This document shows, piece after piece, positions 45,073-53,125 of a stretch of DNA of 54,018 nucleotides. The DNA lies in the NCBI RefSeq assembly GCF_009923995.1, contig NZ_RFSK01000042.1, positions 1-54,018 on the forward strand, in the 5' to 3' direction. The notes beneath the pieces were generated by a model that was given only the letters and a program-made list of their open reading frames with translations, was not told the origin of the DNA and ran no database searches. Positions within the stretch are counted from its first letter, which is position 1, and each line of letters begins with the position of its first letter. The position numbers were made by a program, and so were the translations under genes. Origin of the DNA: Janthinobacterium sp. Lineage in GTDB: Bacteria; Pseudomonadota; Gammaproteobacteria; Burkholderiales; Burkholderiaceae_D.

Positions 45073-46398
45073 TCAGACCTTGCCCAGCGCGTCGTGCAGC
45101 GGCGCAGGCGCGTCCTGCGATTCCTGCGCTAGCTGCGCCGCCGGCTCGCCCACCCTGGGCGCCCATTTGCGCTGCAGCAAGATGACGGAACTGCCGGCGC
45201 CGATCAGCAGGAAGACGAAGATCGCCAGCATCGGCGCCGTGTAGCTGCCGCTGACATGCAGCAGCCAGCCCGACAGGCTGGCCGAGATGCCGCCGGCCAG
45301 GCTGGTGGCCACCTGCTGCAAGCCCGTGTTCAGGCCGATGGCCGGCTTGGGGATCAGGGTCAGCTTGCACAGCGTGGTGTTGTTGGCCGTGACCAGGCCC
45401 AGCAGCGACAGCGACAGCACGTTCCAGAACAGCGCCATCTGCAAGGTCGACGCATACGCCCCCAGCAGCACCGTCGTGCCGCCGATGAAGCCGGCCACGA
45501 CAAAGCTCTTGCGCACCCGCACCGCATCCCTGCCCCGCGCGATCAGGCGGTCCGCCGCCCAGCCGGCGATGGTGGCAACGATGGCGATGCCGGCAAAGCT
45601 GAAGAAGGTGTACAGGCCGGACTTTTCCAGCGACAGGCCGCGCTGCTCGACCAGGTAGGCCGGCATCCAGGTCATGCAATAGAAAGTGAAATAGCCGTAG
45701 CAAAAGTTGTTGATCATGCCGCCCCACACCACGGGGCTGGCCAGCAGGCTGCCGAAGGTGACGGAAGCGGCCGTGTGCCGGCGCGTGACCAGTTCCGCCT
45801 TCGAGGGAAAATCGTTCTTCACCATCAGCAGCCACGGCCCCAGCCACAGCAAGCCCACCAGGCCCGTGGCGACGAACATCAGCTGCCAGGAATGGTGGAC
45901 GATGATCCAGGCGGCGATGGGCGCGCCGATGGCCGGGCCGAACTTGCCGCCCATGGCGAAGATGCCGACGGCCAGGCCTTTCTGGCTTTCGCGGAAATTG
46001 TTGCCCATCCAGCGGTAGCTGGCGGGGATCACCACGGCTTCGGCCGCGCCCACCAGCAGGCGCATGAGGATCAGCGCGCCCAGGGTCGTCACCATGCCGG
46101 TGGCGGCCGAGGCCAGGCACCACAGGGTGAAGCACACGGTGTACGGCCATTTCACGCCGTAGCGGTCGACCACCCAGCCCATGCCCAGCTGGCACAGGCC
46201 GTAGGACCAGAAGAACGAGGAATTGAGCCAGCCCCGCTCGACGCTGGTGAGGGCGAATTCCGCGACAAAACTCTTGTCGGCCAGCGCCGACGACAGGCTG
46301 GTGCGGTCCACGAAGGAAATCAGCAGCCCCAGCGCCAGCAGCAGCAGGATGCCCCAGGGGTTGACGGCGCCTGCGCCTTTTGCCTTACTTGTCTCCAT
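45073..46398 (-). CDS. MFS transporter, ACS family, copy 1
   Basis: This 441-aa, 12-helix importer has [16 protein letters not shown] in TM1, WSYGLCQLGMGWVVDRYG in TM2 and LILMRLLVGAAEAVVIPASY in TM4-5, all ACS-family marks. It probably imports the aromatic acid degraded by the flanking enzymes, like PmdK/GalT-type carriers. It is a close paralogue of the protein at 30672-31997. It lies between the LigI-like and dioxygenase genes with gaps of 69 and 46 bp. Confidence 0.92.
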   Translation of the reverse strand: METSKAKGAGAVNPWGILLLLALGLLISFVDRTSLSSALADKSFVAEFALTSVERGWLNSSFFWSYGLCQLGMGWVVDRYGVKWPYTVCFTLWCLASAATGMVTTLGALILMRLLVGAAEAVVIPASYRWMGNNFRESQKGLAVGIFAMGGKFGPAIGAPIAAWIIVHHSWQLMFVATGLVGLLWLGPWLLMVKNDFPSKAELVTRRHTAASVTFGSLLASPVVWGGMINNFCYGYFTFYCMTWMPAYLVEQRGLSLEKSGLYTFFSFAGIAIVATIAGWAADRLIARGRDAVRVRKSFVVAGFIGGTTVLLGAYASTLQMALFWNVLSLSLLGLVTANNTTLCKLTLIPKPAIGLNTGLQQVATSLAGGISASLSGWLLHVSGSYTAPMLAIFVFLLIGAGSSVILLQRKWAPRVGEPAAQLAQESQDAPAPLHDALGKV

Positions 46399-46467
46399 CT
46401 TTCTCTTTCGGTAATGTGTGCAGTTTCCGGGCCGCTCTGCGGCGGCTTGCCCGGCGTTGGCCTGGTC

Positions 46468-47313
46468 TTACGCCAGGCTGGGATACAGTTGCTGCGCCGT
46501 CTTGCCGAAGATCCAGGCCCGGTCGGCGTCGCCGAGGCAGGCCAGGCCCGCCTGCGCCGTGGCCAGGATGGCGGCCAGGCTGCCCGGCGAGGTCGGGTAG
46601 TTCGAACCCCAGGCCATGCGCGACGCGCCGAAGGCCTCCACCACGCGGGGGAAGAAGGTCTCGGCGCTGGCCTTGTCCCTGCTCACGTCGTTGAAGATGC
46701 GCGGCGTCAGCTTCAGGTAAATGCTGGGCAAGGCGGCCAGCTCGAACAGGCTGTGCGCCCTGGCGTATGGCGCGCCGTCGGCCACGTCCGGACGGCCCAG
46801 GTGGTCGAGGATGATGGGCACCGTGGGAAAGCGCTTGGCCAGCGCCGTCACCTGCGGCAGGCCGACGGGCCCCGTCTGGATGCACATGGTCAGGCCCAGT
46901 TCGGCGCACAGTTCCCACGCGGCAAACGAGCGCGGATCGTCCAGTTCGCTGGGGTCGAATTCCTTGGTGCTACCGCCCGTAAACAAACGCAGGCCGGCCA
47001 GGCCGCGCGCCTGCCACTCGCGGATGCGCTGCGGCGCGTCTTCCTGCAGCACGTCGACGGAGCCGACGGCCGCGAGGCGTCCCGGGTACTGGCCGCAGCC
47101 TTCCACCACATAGCTGTTATCAAAGCCATACGTGGTGGACGAATGCACGACGGCCGCCTTGGCAACGCCGGCCGCGTCCATCTGGGCGATCAGCGCCTCG
47201 ACGGTGCTGGGGCGCTCCTGCGACCAGTCCGAGCGCTTGCCGAACAGGGGTGCCGGCGGATAGCGGCCTTCGTCGCCGGAAATGATGTGCGGATGAATGT
47301 CGATGATGGTCAT
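46468..47313 (-). CDS. COG3618-type amidohydrolase, LigI-like (2-pyrone-4,6-dicarboxylate hydrolase candidate)
   Basis: This 281-aa TIM-barrel amidohydrolase has HxH in DIHPHIIS (His7, His9), GLRLFTGG, His171 in ILDHLGRPD and the terminal MAWGSNYP. LigI hydrolyses the cyclic lactone PDC to 4-oxalomesaconate. The last motif carries Asn238 where LigI and most relatives have the catalytic Asp (GSDxP). It may use another residue, have different chemistry, or belong to the subgroup in which Asn is normal. Nine base pairs separate it from the LigJ gene. Confidence 0.75.
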   Translation of the reverse strand: MTIIDIHPHIISGDEGRYPPAPLFGKRSDWSQERPSTVEALIAQMDAAGVAKAAVVHSSTTYGFDNSYVVEGCGQYPGRLAAVGSVDVLQEDAPQRIREWQARGLAGLRLFTGGSTKEFDPSELDDPRSFAAWELCAELGLTMCIQTGPVGLPQVTALAKRFPTVPIILDHLGRPDVADGAPYARAHSLFELAALPSIYLKLTPRIFNDVSRDKASAETFFPRVVEAFGASRMAWGSNYPTSPGSLAAILATAQAGLACLGDADRAWIFGKTAQQLYPSLA

Positions 47314-47322
47314 GCTGGCTCC

Positions 47323-48348
47323 TTATTTGCCTTGCGCCTTCAGGCGCGCGTCGAGACGGGGGAAGACGCGGCGCGCATTGCCCTCGAAAATCTTGTAGCG
47401 GTCTTCCTCGCTCAGCGAGGCAATGCCGTCCACATAGCGCTTGGTGTCGTCGAAATACTGGCCCGTGGCCGGGTCCTTGCCGCGCACGGCGCCGATCATT
47501 TCCGAGCCGAACAGGACGTTGTCCGCCGGAATCACCTTGGTCAGCAGTTCCACGCCCGGCTGGTGGTACACGCAGGTGTCGAAGAAGATGTTGTCCAGCA
47601 AGCCTTCCAGCGGACGGTGCTGCATCTCCAGCGACATGCCCCGGTAGCGGCCCCAGTGGTAAGGCACGGCGCCGCCGCCATGCGGGATGATCAGGCGCAG
47701 CTGGGGGAAATCCTTGAACAGGTCCGACTGCAGGATCTGCATGAACACGGAGGTGTCCGCGTTCAGGTAATGCGCGCCCGTGCCGTGGAAGCACGGGTTG
47801 CACGAGGCGGCCACGTGGATCATGGCGGGCACGTCCAGCTCGCACAGCGCCTCGTACAGCGGATACCATTCGCGGTCCGTGACGGGCGTACCAGTCCAGT
47901 AGCCGCCCGTCGGGTCGGGATTGAGGTTGCAGCCGACGAAGCCCAGTTCCTCGACGCAGCGGCGCAGCTCGGGAATGCTGTTCTTCGGCGGCGCCAGCGG
48001 CGACTGCGGCAGCTGGCAGACGGGGGCAAAGTTGTCCGGATACATTTCCGTCACGCGGTGTACCAGGTCGTTCGAGATTTCCGCCCATTCCAGGCTGGTG
48101 CGCTCGTTGCCCAGGTGATGGCTCATCAGGCCCGCGATGGGCGAAAACAGGGTCAGGTCGCCGCCCCGCTCCTGCTGCAGGCGCAGCTGGCCATTGCCCA
48201 CCGCCTCGCGGATTTCATCGTCGGAGACAAAGGCTTCGGCGCGCGAGGGGCCGTTGACGGGGTCATTGGCAAACTCGACCTGTTTCGCGCGCCAGTTACG
48301 GAACGAGGCGGGGACGGTGGTGAAATGGCCGTGGCAATCAATAATCAT
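47323..48348 (-). CDS. ligJ: 4-oxalomesaconate hydratase (LigJ)
   Basis: This 341-aa amidohydrolase-fold enzyme closely matches LigJ, which hydrates 4-oxalomesaconate to 4-carboxy-4-hydroxy-2-oxoadipate in protocatechuate and gallate meta-cleavage. The start MIIDCHGHFTTVP, NLNPDPTGGYWT, HYLNADTSVFMQ, IIPHGGGAVPYHWGRYRG and GNARRVFPRLDARLK are LigJ marks I recognise. Zinc ligands His6, His8, His178 and the essential Glu283 (FGSEMIGA) are all in place. This is the firmest functional assignment in the cluster. It follows copy 1 of the Pht5-like genes by 43 bp. Confidence 0.93.
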   Translation of the reverse strand: MIIDCHGHFTTVPASFRNWRAKQVEFANDPVNGPSRAEAFVSDDEIREAVGNGQLRLQQERGGDLTLFSPIAGLMSHHLGNERTSLEWAEISNDLVHRVTEMYPDNFAPVCQLPQSPLAPPKNSIPELRRCVEELGFVGCNLNPDPTGGYWTGTPVTDREWYPLYEALCELDVPAMIHVAASCNPCFHGTGAHYLNADTSVFMQILQSDLFKDFPQLRLIIPHGGGAVPYHWGRYRGMSLEMQHRPLEGLLDNIFFDTCVYHQPGVELLTKVIPADNVLFGSEMIGAVRGKDPATGQYFDDTKRYVDGIASLSEEDRYKIFEGNARRVFPRLDARLKAQGK

Positions 48349-48391
48349 GTTCTTCTCTCGGTTCGGTTCAGCGGATCAGCGGTTCAGCGGT

Positions 48392-49366
48392 TCAAGGGGC
48401 GAGCGGGTCGACAAACAGTTCGGCGATCGACATGCGGCGCGGCGTCAGGCCTTGCTCGAAGGCCGTCGCTTCCAGGGTGACGATGGTTTTCATGTTTTCC
48501 TGCAAGCCGTACGGCAGCGGGTCGTGGCCGACGATCTGGCGCAGCGCCTGGTATTTCTTGTCGCTGGCCGTGGTGGCCTCGCCCGCGTCGAGGCGCGCCA
48601 GCCATTCCTGTTTCGCCCGCTCGAAGGCGTCGTACAGCGACTTGGCGATCCATGGATGCTCGGCCAGGATGGCGTCCTTGACGACGATGGTGCCGTGCAT
48701 GGGATACACGCCCGTGCGCCGGTAGTAGTCCGCCTCGATCCCGGCCGCGTTCGGCAACAGGTCCGGGTAGTCGGCCTCGACTTCCTTCCAGCCGCCCGTC
48801 GGCGCGCCCGTGCGGCCGATGCCCGCCGCCCCTTCCAGGCCCGCCACCAGCTCGCCCCTGGCCATCATGTCGGCCAGCGAAGTGCCCGGCGCCGCGTGGA
48901 TGACATTGCCCGGCAATTTCAGCTGCGTCACGTGTTCCTCGTCATCCACTACCCACGTCACTTTCGACGCGTCCAGGCCGAACTCGTCGATCAGCACTTG
49001 CCGGTTCCACACGCCCGTCGTGACGGAATAGGCGCGCACGCCCACCTGCTTGCCTTCCAGGTCCTTCGGGTGGCCGATGCCGGCGTCCGGGCGCACCAGC
49101 AGGCCGCCGTGGTGGAAGCGGCGCACGACGAAGATCGGCAGCGCGACGAAGGGCGCGCCATAGGCGCGGGCGATGATGTAGGTGGTGGGCGCCAGTTCGC
49201 AGACGTCGAATTCGACGTCGCGCACCATGCGGCGGAAGGCGCCGATCTGCGGCTGCACGGTGATGAATTCCGCGTCCACGCCCTCGATGGGGATGGAACC
49301 GTTGCGGATGGCCGAGGTATGCGGATGCTCGGCGATGGCGATCTTGAGGGGGACTTTCTTGGCCAA
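48392..49366 (-). CDS. Pht5-like decarboxylase / substrate-binding-fold protein, copy 1
   Basis: This 324-aa protein starts LKIAIAEHPHTSAIRNGSI and continues with FDVCELAPTTYIIARAYGAP and GKQVGVRAYSVTTGVWNRQV, as in 4,5-dihydroxyphthalate decarboxylase and related periplasmic-binding-fold proteins. There is no signal peptide, hence it is probably cytosolic. It is the first gene of the long minus-strand unit, with AGGAG about 8 bp before the ATG and promoter P1 about 75 bp upstream. The substrate is unproven; decarboxylation of an aromatic dicarboxylate before ring cleavage is the simplest idea. Confidence 0.75.
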   Translation of the reverse strand: MAKKVPLKIAIAEHPHTSAIRNGSIPIEGVDAEFITVQPQIGAFRRMVRDVEFDVCELAPTTYIIARAYGAPFVALPIFVVRRFHHGGLLVRPDAGIGHPKDLEGKQVGVRAYSVTTGVWNRQVLIDEFGLDASKVTWVVDDEEHVTQLKLPGNVIHAAPGTSLADMMARGELVAGLEGAAGIGRTGAPTGGWKEVEADYPDLLPNAAGIEADYYRRTGVYPMHGTIVVKDAILAEHPWIAKSLYDAFERAKQEWLARLDAGEATTASDKKYQALRQIVGHDPLPYGLQENMKTIVTLEATAFEQGLTPRRMSIAELFVDPLAP

Positions 49367-49428
49367 CTTGATTCTCCTGTGAATGTCGTGCGCCGCGGCC
49401 TGGAGTACCTCAGCCGGCAGGCGTCATG

Positions 49429-49444
49429 TCTTGAGGAATCAAGA
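49429..49444. promoter_or_regulatory. inverted repeat TCTTGA-N4-TCAAGA at the P1 start region
   Basis: A perfect 6-bp dyad with spacer GGAA overlaps the -10 box and the expected transcription start of P1. It has no counterpart at P2, so it could be a second control site specific for the catabolic unit. Confidence 0.35.
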
Positions 49445-49517
49445 ATAGGAGATGGCCGCACCCCCGTCCCTAGACAAAATTGAGATTCGCTGGGACTTTT
49501 TCTGGCACTTTTGTGCA
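49442..49517 (-). promoter_or_regulatory. promoter P1 with activator element (site B) and extra half-site
   Basis: On the minus strand TATTCT (49442-49447) is the -10 and GGGACG (49465-49470) a weak -35. Element B (49474-49500) has plus-strand cores ACAAAA, AGATTC, CTGG and ACTTTT as in site A, with the same 26-bp spacing to the -10. A further copy of CTGGCACTTTT starts at 49502, exactly 12 bp after the first CTGG, giving a direct repeat. The divergent AraC regulator is the natural candidate to bind here. Confidence 0.65.
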
Positions 49518-49667
49518 TACACGACAGATACAGTTCGGCGCTTGCCCTCGCCTCCCCCGGCGGCTATGATTGACGCCGACCAGCGCGAGAAATCGGCCCG
49601 CGCAGCCCGGCGCCAGCATGGCCGGCTGCGACACAACGATCCCGCTGTGCCTTGCCCAGGAGACCAG

Positions 49668-50612
49668 ATGACACACAATGCAATAGCAAAGAATCAACAT
49701 CATGCGGGTGGCAGAGTCACCTTGACCACCGTGCCGAAAGTGCGGCTGTACGTGGAGCGCCAGGAAAAGCGCGAGGGCTGGTTCGTGCATATCGGCCACG
49801 TCACGGAACGGGGCCGCTGGCGCACGGAGCCGCATGCGCATCCCAAGTATGGCCAGGTGATCTTCGTGCGCAACGGCCGCGGCGTGATGAACCTGGAAGG
49901 CAGCAGCGTGCCCTTCGAAGGCCCCTGCGCGCTGCTGCTGCCCACCGAATGCGTGCACGGCCTCGACTACGAGATCGACGTCGACCGCTGGGTAGTCACC
50001 ATCGAGGTGGCTTATTTGACGCAGGTCAACAGCAAGCTGCACGAATTCATCCAGCTGTGGGCCATGCCCCGCGTGATTCCCCTGTCGTATGCGGACGAGG
50101 CGGCGGCGGAATTCTTTTCCCTTATTTCACGGCTGGAACAGGAAGTGGCCCTGCGCGCCACCGGCCACGTGATCGGCACGGAAGCGCTGCTGACGTCGCT
50201 GCTGCTGATGCTGGTGCGCGGCACGCGCCTGGAGCAGGTCGACAATGAAGGCACGACGCGCAGCGAGATCCGCCTGGCCGACCGTTTCCGCGAACTCATC
50301 GACGCGCATTACCACGAAGGCTTGCCGCTGCAGGATTACGCTTCGATGATGGCCGTGTCGTTGGTGCAGCTGCGCGCCGCCTGCGCCTCGGCCACGGGAC
50401 AAAGCCCCACCAAGATGATCCATGCGCGCCTGATCACGGAAGCGAGGCGCCACCTGATCTTCGGCGACCAGTCGATGGAGCAGATCGCCTTCCTGCTGGG
50501 CTTTTCGGACGCCGCCTATTTCACGCGCTTCTTCCGCAAGGAAGTGGGCCAGACGCCCAGCGTGTTCCGCATCACGGCGCGCCAGCAGCCGCACCGCGCC
50601 AAGGCCGGCTGA
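49668..50612 (+). CDS. AraC-family regulator (PobR/HpaA-like)
   Basis: This 314-aa protein has an N-terminal cupin-like sensing domain (about 30-125; EPHAHPKYGQVIFVRNGRG, LLLPTECVHGLDY) and a C-terminal double helix-turn-helix (about 205-305; LPLQDYASMMAVSLVQLR, MEQIAFLLGFSDAAYFTRF). The arrangement is that of aromatic-acid activators such as PobR and HpaA. The start at 49668 is backed by AGGAG 5 bp upstream; the open frame from 49452 runs through promoter DNA. It is divergent from the catabolic operon and probably activates P1 and P2. Confidence 0.92.
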   Translation: MTHNAIAKNQHHAGGRVTLTTVPKVRLYVERQEKREGWFVHIGHVTERGRWRTEPHAHPKYGQVIFVRNGRGVMNLEGSSVPFEGPCALLLPTECVHGLDYEIDVDRWVVTIEVAYLTQVNSKLHEFIQLWAMPRVIPLSYADEAAAEFFSLISRLEQEVALRATGHVIGTEALLTSLLLMLVRGTRLEQVDNEGTTRSEIRLADRFRELIDAHYHEGLPLQDYASMMAVSLVQLRAACASATGQSPTKMIHARLITEARRHLIFGDQSMEQIAFLLGFSDAAYFTRFFRKEVGQTPSVFRITARQQPHRAKAG

Positions 50613-50704
50613 CGCGGCCGGCCATTGGCAAGCGTGCCCGGTGCCGGCATCGCCGCCGCTGCCGCTGCAGTCCGGGCGCCCTCCCCCGGCGCGGCACGCG
50701 CCAG

Positions 50705-52006
50705 CTAGTGCAGTTTGACCAGTGGCGTATTCTTTTTGATCAGGAAACGTGCAACCGTCAGCACCCCCGTGCGGATGCCCCCCAGCACGGCGCGATGATG
50801 CATCAGGTGCAAGCTGACATACAGCAAGCGGGCCACGTAGCCCTCGACGAACCAGCTGAAGCCCTTCAGCGAGCCCATCAGATTGCCCACCGATGTGCCC
50901 GGCCCGAAGGAAACCAGCGAACCATAGTCGCGGTAGCGGTAGGGCTGCTCCTGCAGCGGCTTGCCGGCCTCCTGCAGCAGGAAATGTCTCAACAGATAGT
51001 CGGCCTGCTGGTGCGCCGCCTGCGCCCTCGGCGGCACGGGTATGCCATCGGCACCGACGCAGGCGGCACAATCGCCCAGGGCGTACACATGGGAAAGGCC
51101 CTTGACGGCCAGCTTGCCATCCACTTCCACCTGGCCGGAACGCGTGGTCGGCAGCCCCAGCCTGGCCAGCAGTGCCGGCCCCTGTATGCCGGCCGCCCAC
51201 ACGCAGAGGTCGGAGCGATGCACCGTGCCATCGGCGAAGCTCACCTGATGCGCTTCGATTTTCGCCACCCGCGTACCCGTCATGACGGAGATATGGCGCC
51301 TGGCCAGCTGTTTCAACGCCGCATCCGCGACGCGTTCGGGGAGTGGCGCCAGGATGCGCGGCGCGCCCTCCAGCAGGGTGATCCGCACATCCTTGACGGG
51401 GTCGACGCGACGCAGGCCGTAGCTGGCATAGGCGCTGCTTGCTTCGCGCAGCTCGGCGGCCAGTTCGACGCCCGTCGCGCCAGCGCCGATGATGACCACG
51501 TCCACGCCAGCGTCGGGCTGCGTCGGCTTGCGCAATTCCACATGCGTGAGCAGCTTGAGCAAACTCAGACGGAACCGTTCCGCGTCCTCGGTCGCGCTCA
51601 AGGAAACCGTGTGTTCGTCCGCGCCAGGAATGCCAAAGTGATTCGAGGTACTGCCGATCGCCAGCACCAGCGAAGCGAAGCCGAGCCGCCGCTGCGGCAC
51701 GATTTCCTCGTCCGCCACGCCGGACACGATGGCACCGACGTCGATCGTCCGCGCCTCGGCGTCGAAGCCCGTCAAGGGGCCATACACAAAGGTAAAGCCA
51801 TTGTCATGCGCAAGCATCTGGTAGGACAGGCCCTCCCGGTGGATATCCAGCGTGCCGGCCGCGACTTCATGCAGGGAAGGCTTCCAGATATGGTAGAGCT
51901 GGCTATCCACCAGCGCCACGTCCCCCGGCCCCAGTTTGCGCCCCAGCTTGCACGCCAGTTCCAGCCCGCCCGCTCCGCCACCGACGATCACGATTTTGCT
52001 ATACAT
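50705..52006 (-). CDS. type II NADH dehydrogenase (NDH-2)
   Basis: This 433-aa flavoprotein has an FAD-binding GGGAGGLELACKLG at the N-terminus, the NADH motif VIIGAGATGVELAAEL at about 160-180, and the second FAD motif YALGDCAAC near 295. The C-terminal part (WFVEGYVARLLYVSLHLMHH) provides amphipathic membrane anchoring. It oxidises NADH and reduces quinone without proton pumping. The ATG at 52006 gives the exact family start. It is convergent with the AraC gene, and its link to the aromatic cluster is unclear. Confidence 0.92.
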   Translation of the reverse strand: MYSKIVIVGGGAGGLELACKLGRKLGPGDVALVDSQLYHIWKPSLHEVAAGTLDIHREGLSYQMLAHDNGFTFVYGPLTGFDAEARTIDVGAIVSGVADEEIVPQRRLGFASLVLAIGSTSNHFGIPGADEHTVSLSATEDAERFRLSLLKLLTHVELRKPTQPDAGVDVVIIGAGATGVELAAELREASSAYASYGLRRVDPVKDVRITLLEGAPRILAPLPERVADAALKQLARRHISVMTGTRVAKIEAHQVSFADGTVHRSDLCVWAAGIQGPALLARLGLPTTRSGQVEVDGKLAVKGLSHVYALGDCAACVGADGIPVPPRAQAAHQQADYLLRHFLLQEAGKPLQEQPYRYRDYGSLVSFGPGTSVGNLMGSLKGFSWFVEGYVARLLYVSLHLMHHRAVLGGIRTGVLTVARFLIKKNTPLVKLH

Positions 52007-52111
52007 GATTAAGTTCCACAGTAATGATTGATACATGCGCCAGCGACGCAGGCCGGGTGTTACGCCCGTGTCGCCGGCGCGTTCGCCTGGCCCGCCTGGC
52101 CTGGCGCCTGT

Positions 52112-53047
52112 CTACGGCACGGCGACGAAGCGGCCGCGCACGCCTCCCTGCTCGAGCTTTTTCAGACTCGCGGGAATGTCGTCGAAGGAGATCAACAGCA
52201 CTTCCGACCTGATTTTCCCGCAGGCCATCAGCGCCAGCACGGCCTCGGCTTCGGCCTTTTCGCCATTCGCCGCGCCGACATAGCTAATTTCCTTCATGGT
52301 GATCTTTTGTGCGGAGATGGTGGCCATCTCCCTGGCCAGGCCGACCTGCACGACGCGGCCACGCGGACGCACCGCGTCAATCGCCGCCGCCGTCGTCGTG
52401 CCATAGCCGGCAAAGTCCACGATCACGTCCAGGCCCTTGTCCTCGAATGCGCGGATATCGGCAGCGACGCCGCTGGCCCCCATGCTGCGCGCCTCGTCCC
52501 ACGCCGCTTCATTGACCTCGGCCACATAAACGATGGCGTCCAGGGCGTGCGCAATCTGTACCGCGAGCGAACCCAGCCCGCCGAAGCCGATAATGCCCAC
52601 CGTCGTGCCGGCAGCGACGTGGCCGGCGGTGACCAGGCCACGGTAGGCCGTGCGCGCGGCATCCATGGCTGGCGCCGCCTGCTCGAACGCCACGCCGTCG
52701 GGCACGTGGACACATTGCTCGGCGATGGCCACGACCTTGTCGGCGAAGCCGCCGTCGTGCGCGGTGCCGGGCGAATGCACCGTGGCCGGGATGCCGACGC
52801 GCTGGCCCAGCCGGAACGCGGTCACGCCGCTGCCGACGGCCGAGACCACGCCGGCGATTTCATGCCCCAGCACGATAGGCACATGTGCCAGCAGGGAAGT
52901 GATGGTGCCATCCATATAGCTGACGTCGCTATGGCACAAGCCTGCCGCCTTGATGTCGATCACGATTTCACCGGGACCGGCGACAGGATCGGGTAACTCG
53001 ACACGCTCAAGTGGCTTGCCCACTCCAATAAATTGCCATGCTTTCAT
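52112..53047 (-). CDS. zinc-type medium-chain alcohol dehydrogenase, structural-zinc lobe missing
   Basis: This 311-aa MDR enzyme keeps catalytic-zinc ligands Cys38 (GLCHSD) and His62-Glu63 (GHE) and the NAD-binding GIIGFGGLGSLA. The four-cysteine structural-zinc lobe normally found after the GxRVG motif is absent: the chain runs from GQRVGIPATVHSPG straight to GGFADKV. The third catalytic ligand position has Asp129 instead of Cys. It is about 30 residues shorter than typical zinc alcohol dehydrogenases. It is followed by NDH-2 and preceded by the SDR gene, probably one operon. Confidence 0.87.
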   Translation of the reverse strand: MKAWQFIGVGKPLERVELPDPVAGPGEIVIDIKAAGLCHSDVSYMDGTITSLLAHVPIVLGHEIAGVVSAVGSGVTAFRLGQRVGIPATVHSPGTAHDGGFADKVVAIAEQCVHVPDGVAFEQAAPAMDAARTAYRGLVTAGHVAAGTTVGIIGFGGLGSLAVQIAHALDAIVYVAEVNEAAWDEARSMGASGVAADIRAFEDKGLDVIVDFAGYGTTTAAAIDAVRPRGRVVQVGLAREMATISAQKITMKEISYVGAANGEKAEAEAVLALMACGKIRSEVLLISFDDIPASLKKLEQGGVRGRFVAVP

Positions 53048-53125
53048 TTTTTCTCCTGAATCTATGGGCAGTGCCCCAATTGGCCGGCCCGGCGCGCAGC
53101 ACGGCCGGGCCGGCCGGATGGCGCC

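Noticed and set aside
45256..48480. 1074-aa plus-strand open frame opposite the MFS, LigI-like and LigJ genes
   Set aside because: Its protein is dominated by Arg, Gln, His, Gly and Ala with no domain, as expected for the antisense of GC-rich genes whose minus-strand products are well-defined families.
40682..49366. Reading the two Pht5-like proteins as ABC-transporter periplasmic binding proteins
   Set aside because: Neither has a signal peptide or lipobox and no ABC permease or ATPase gene exists in the window.
40682..49366. Classical protocatechuate 4,5-cleavage (pmd/lig) operon
   Set aside because: No LigA-type small subunit, no LigC/PmdC dehydrogenase and no LigK/PmdF aldolase are present; the dioxygenase looks more DesZ-like.
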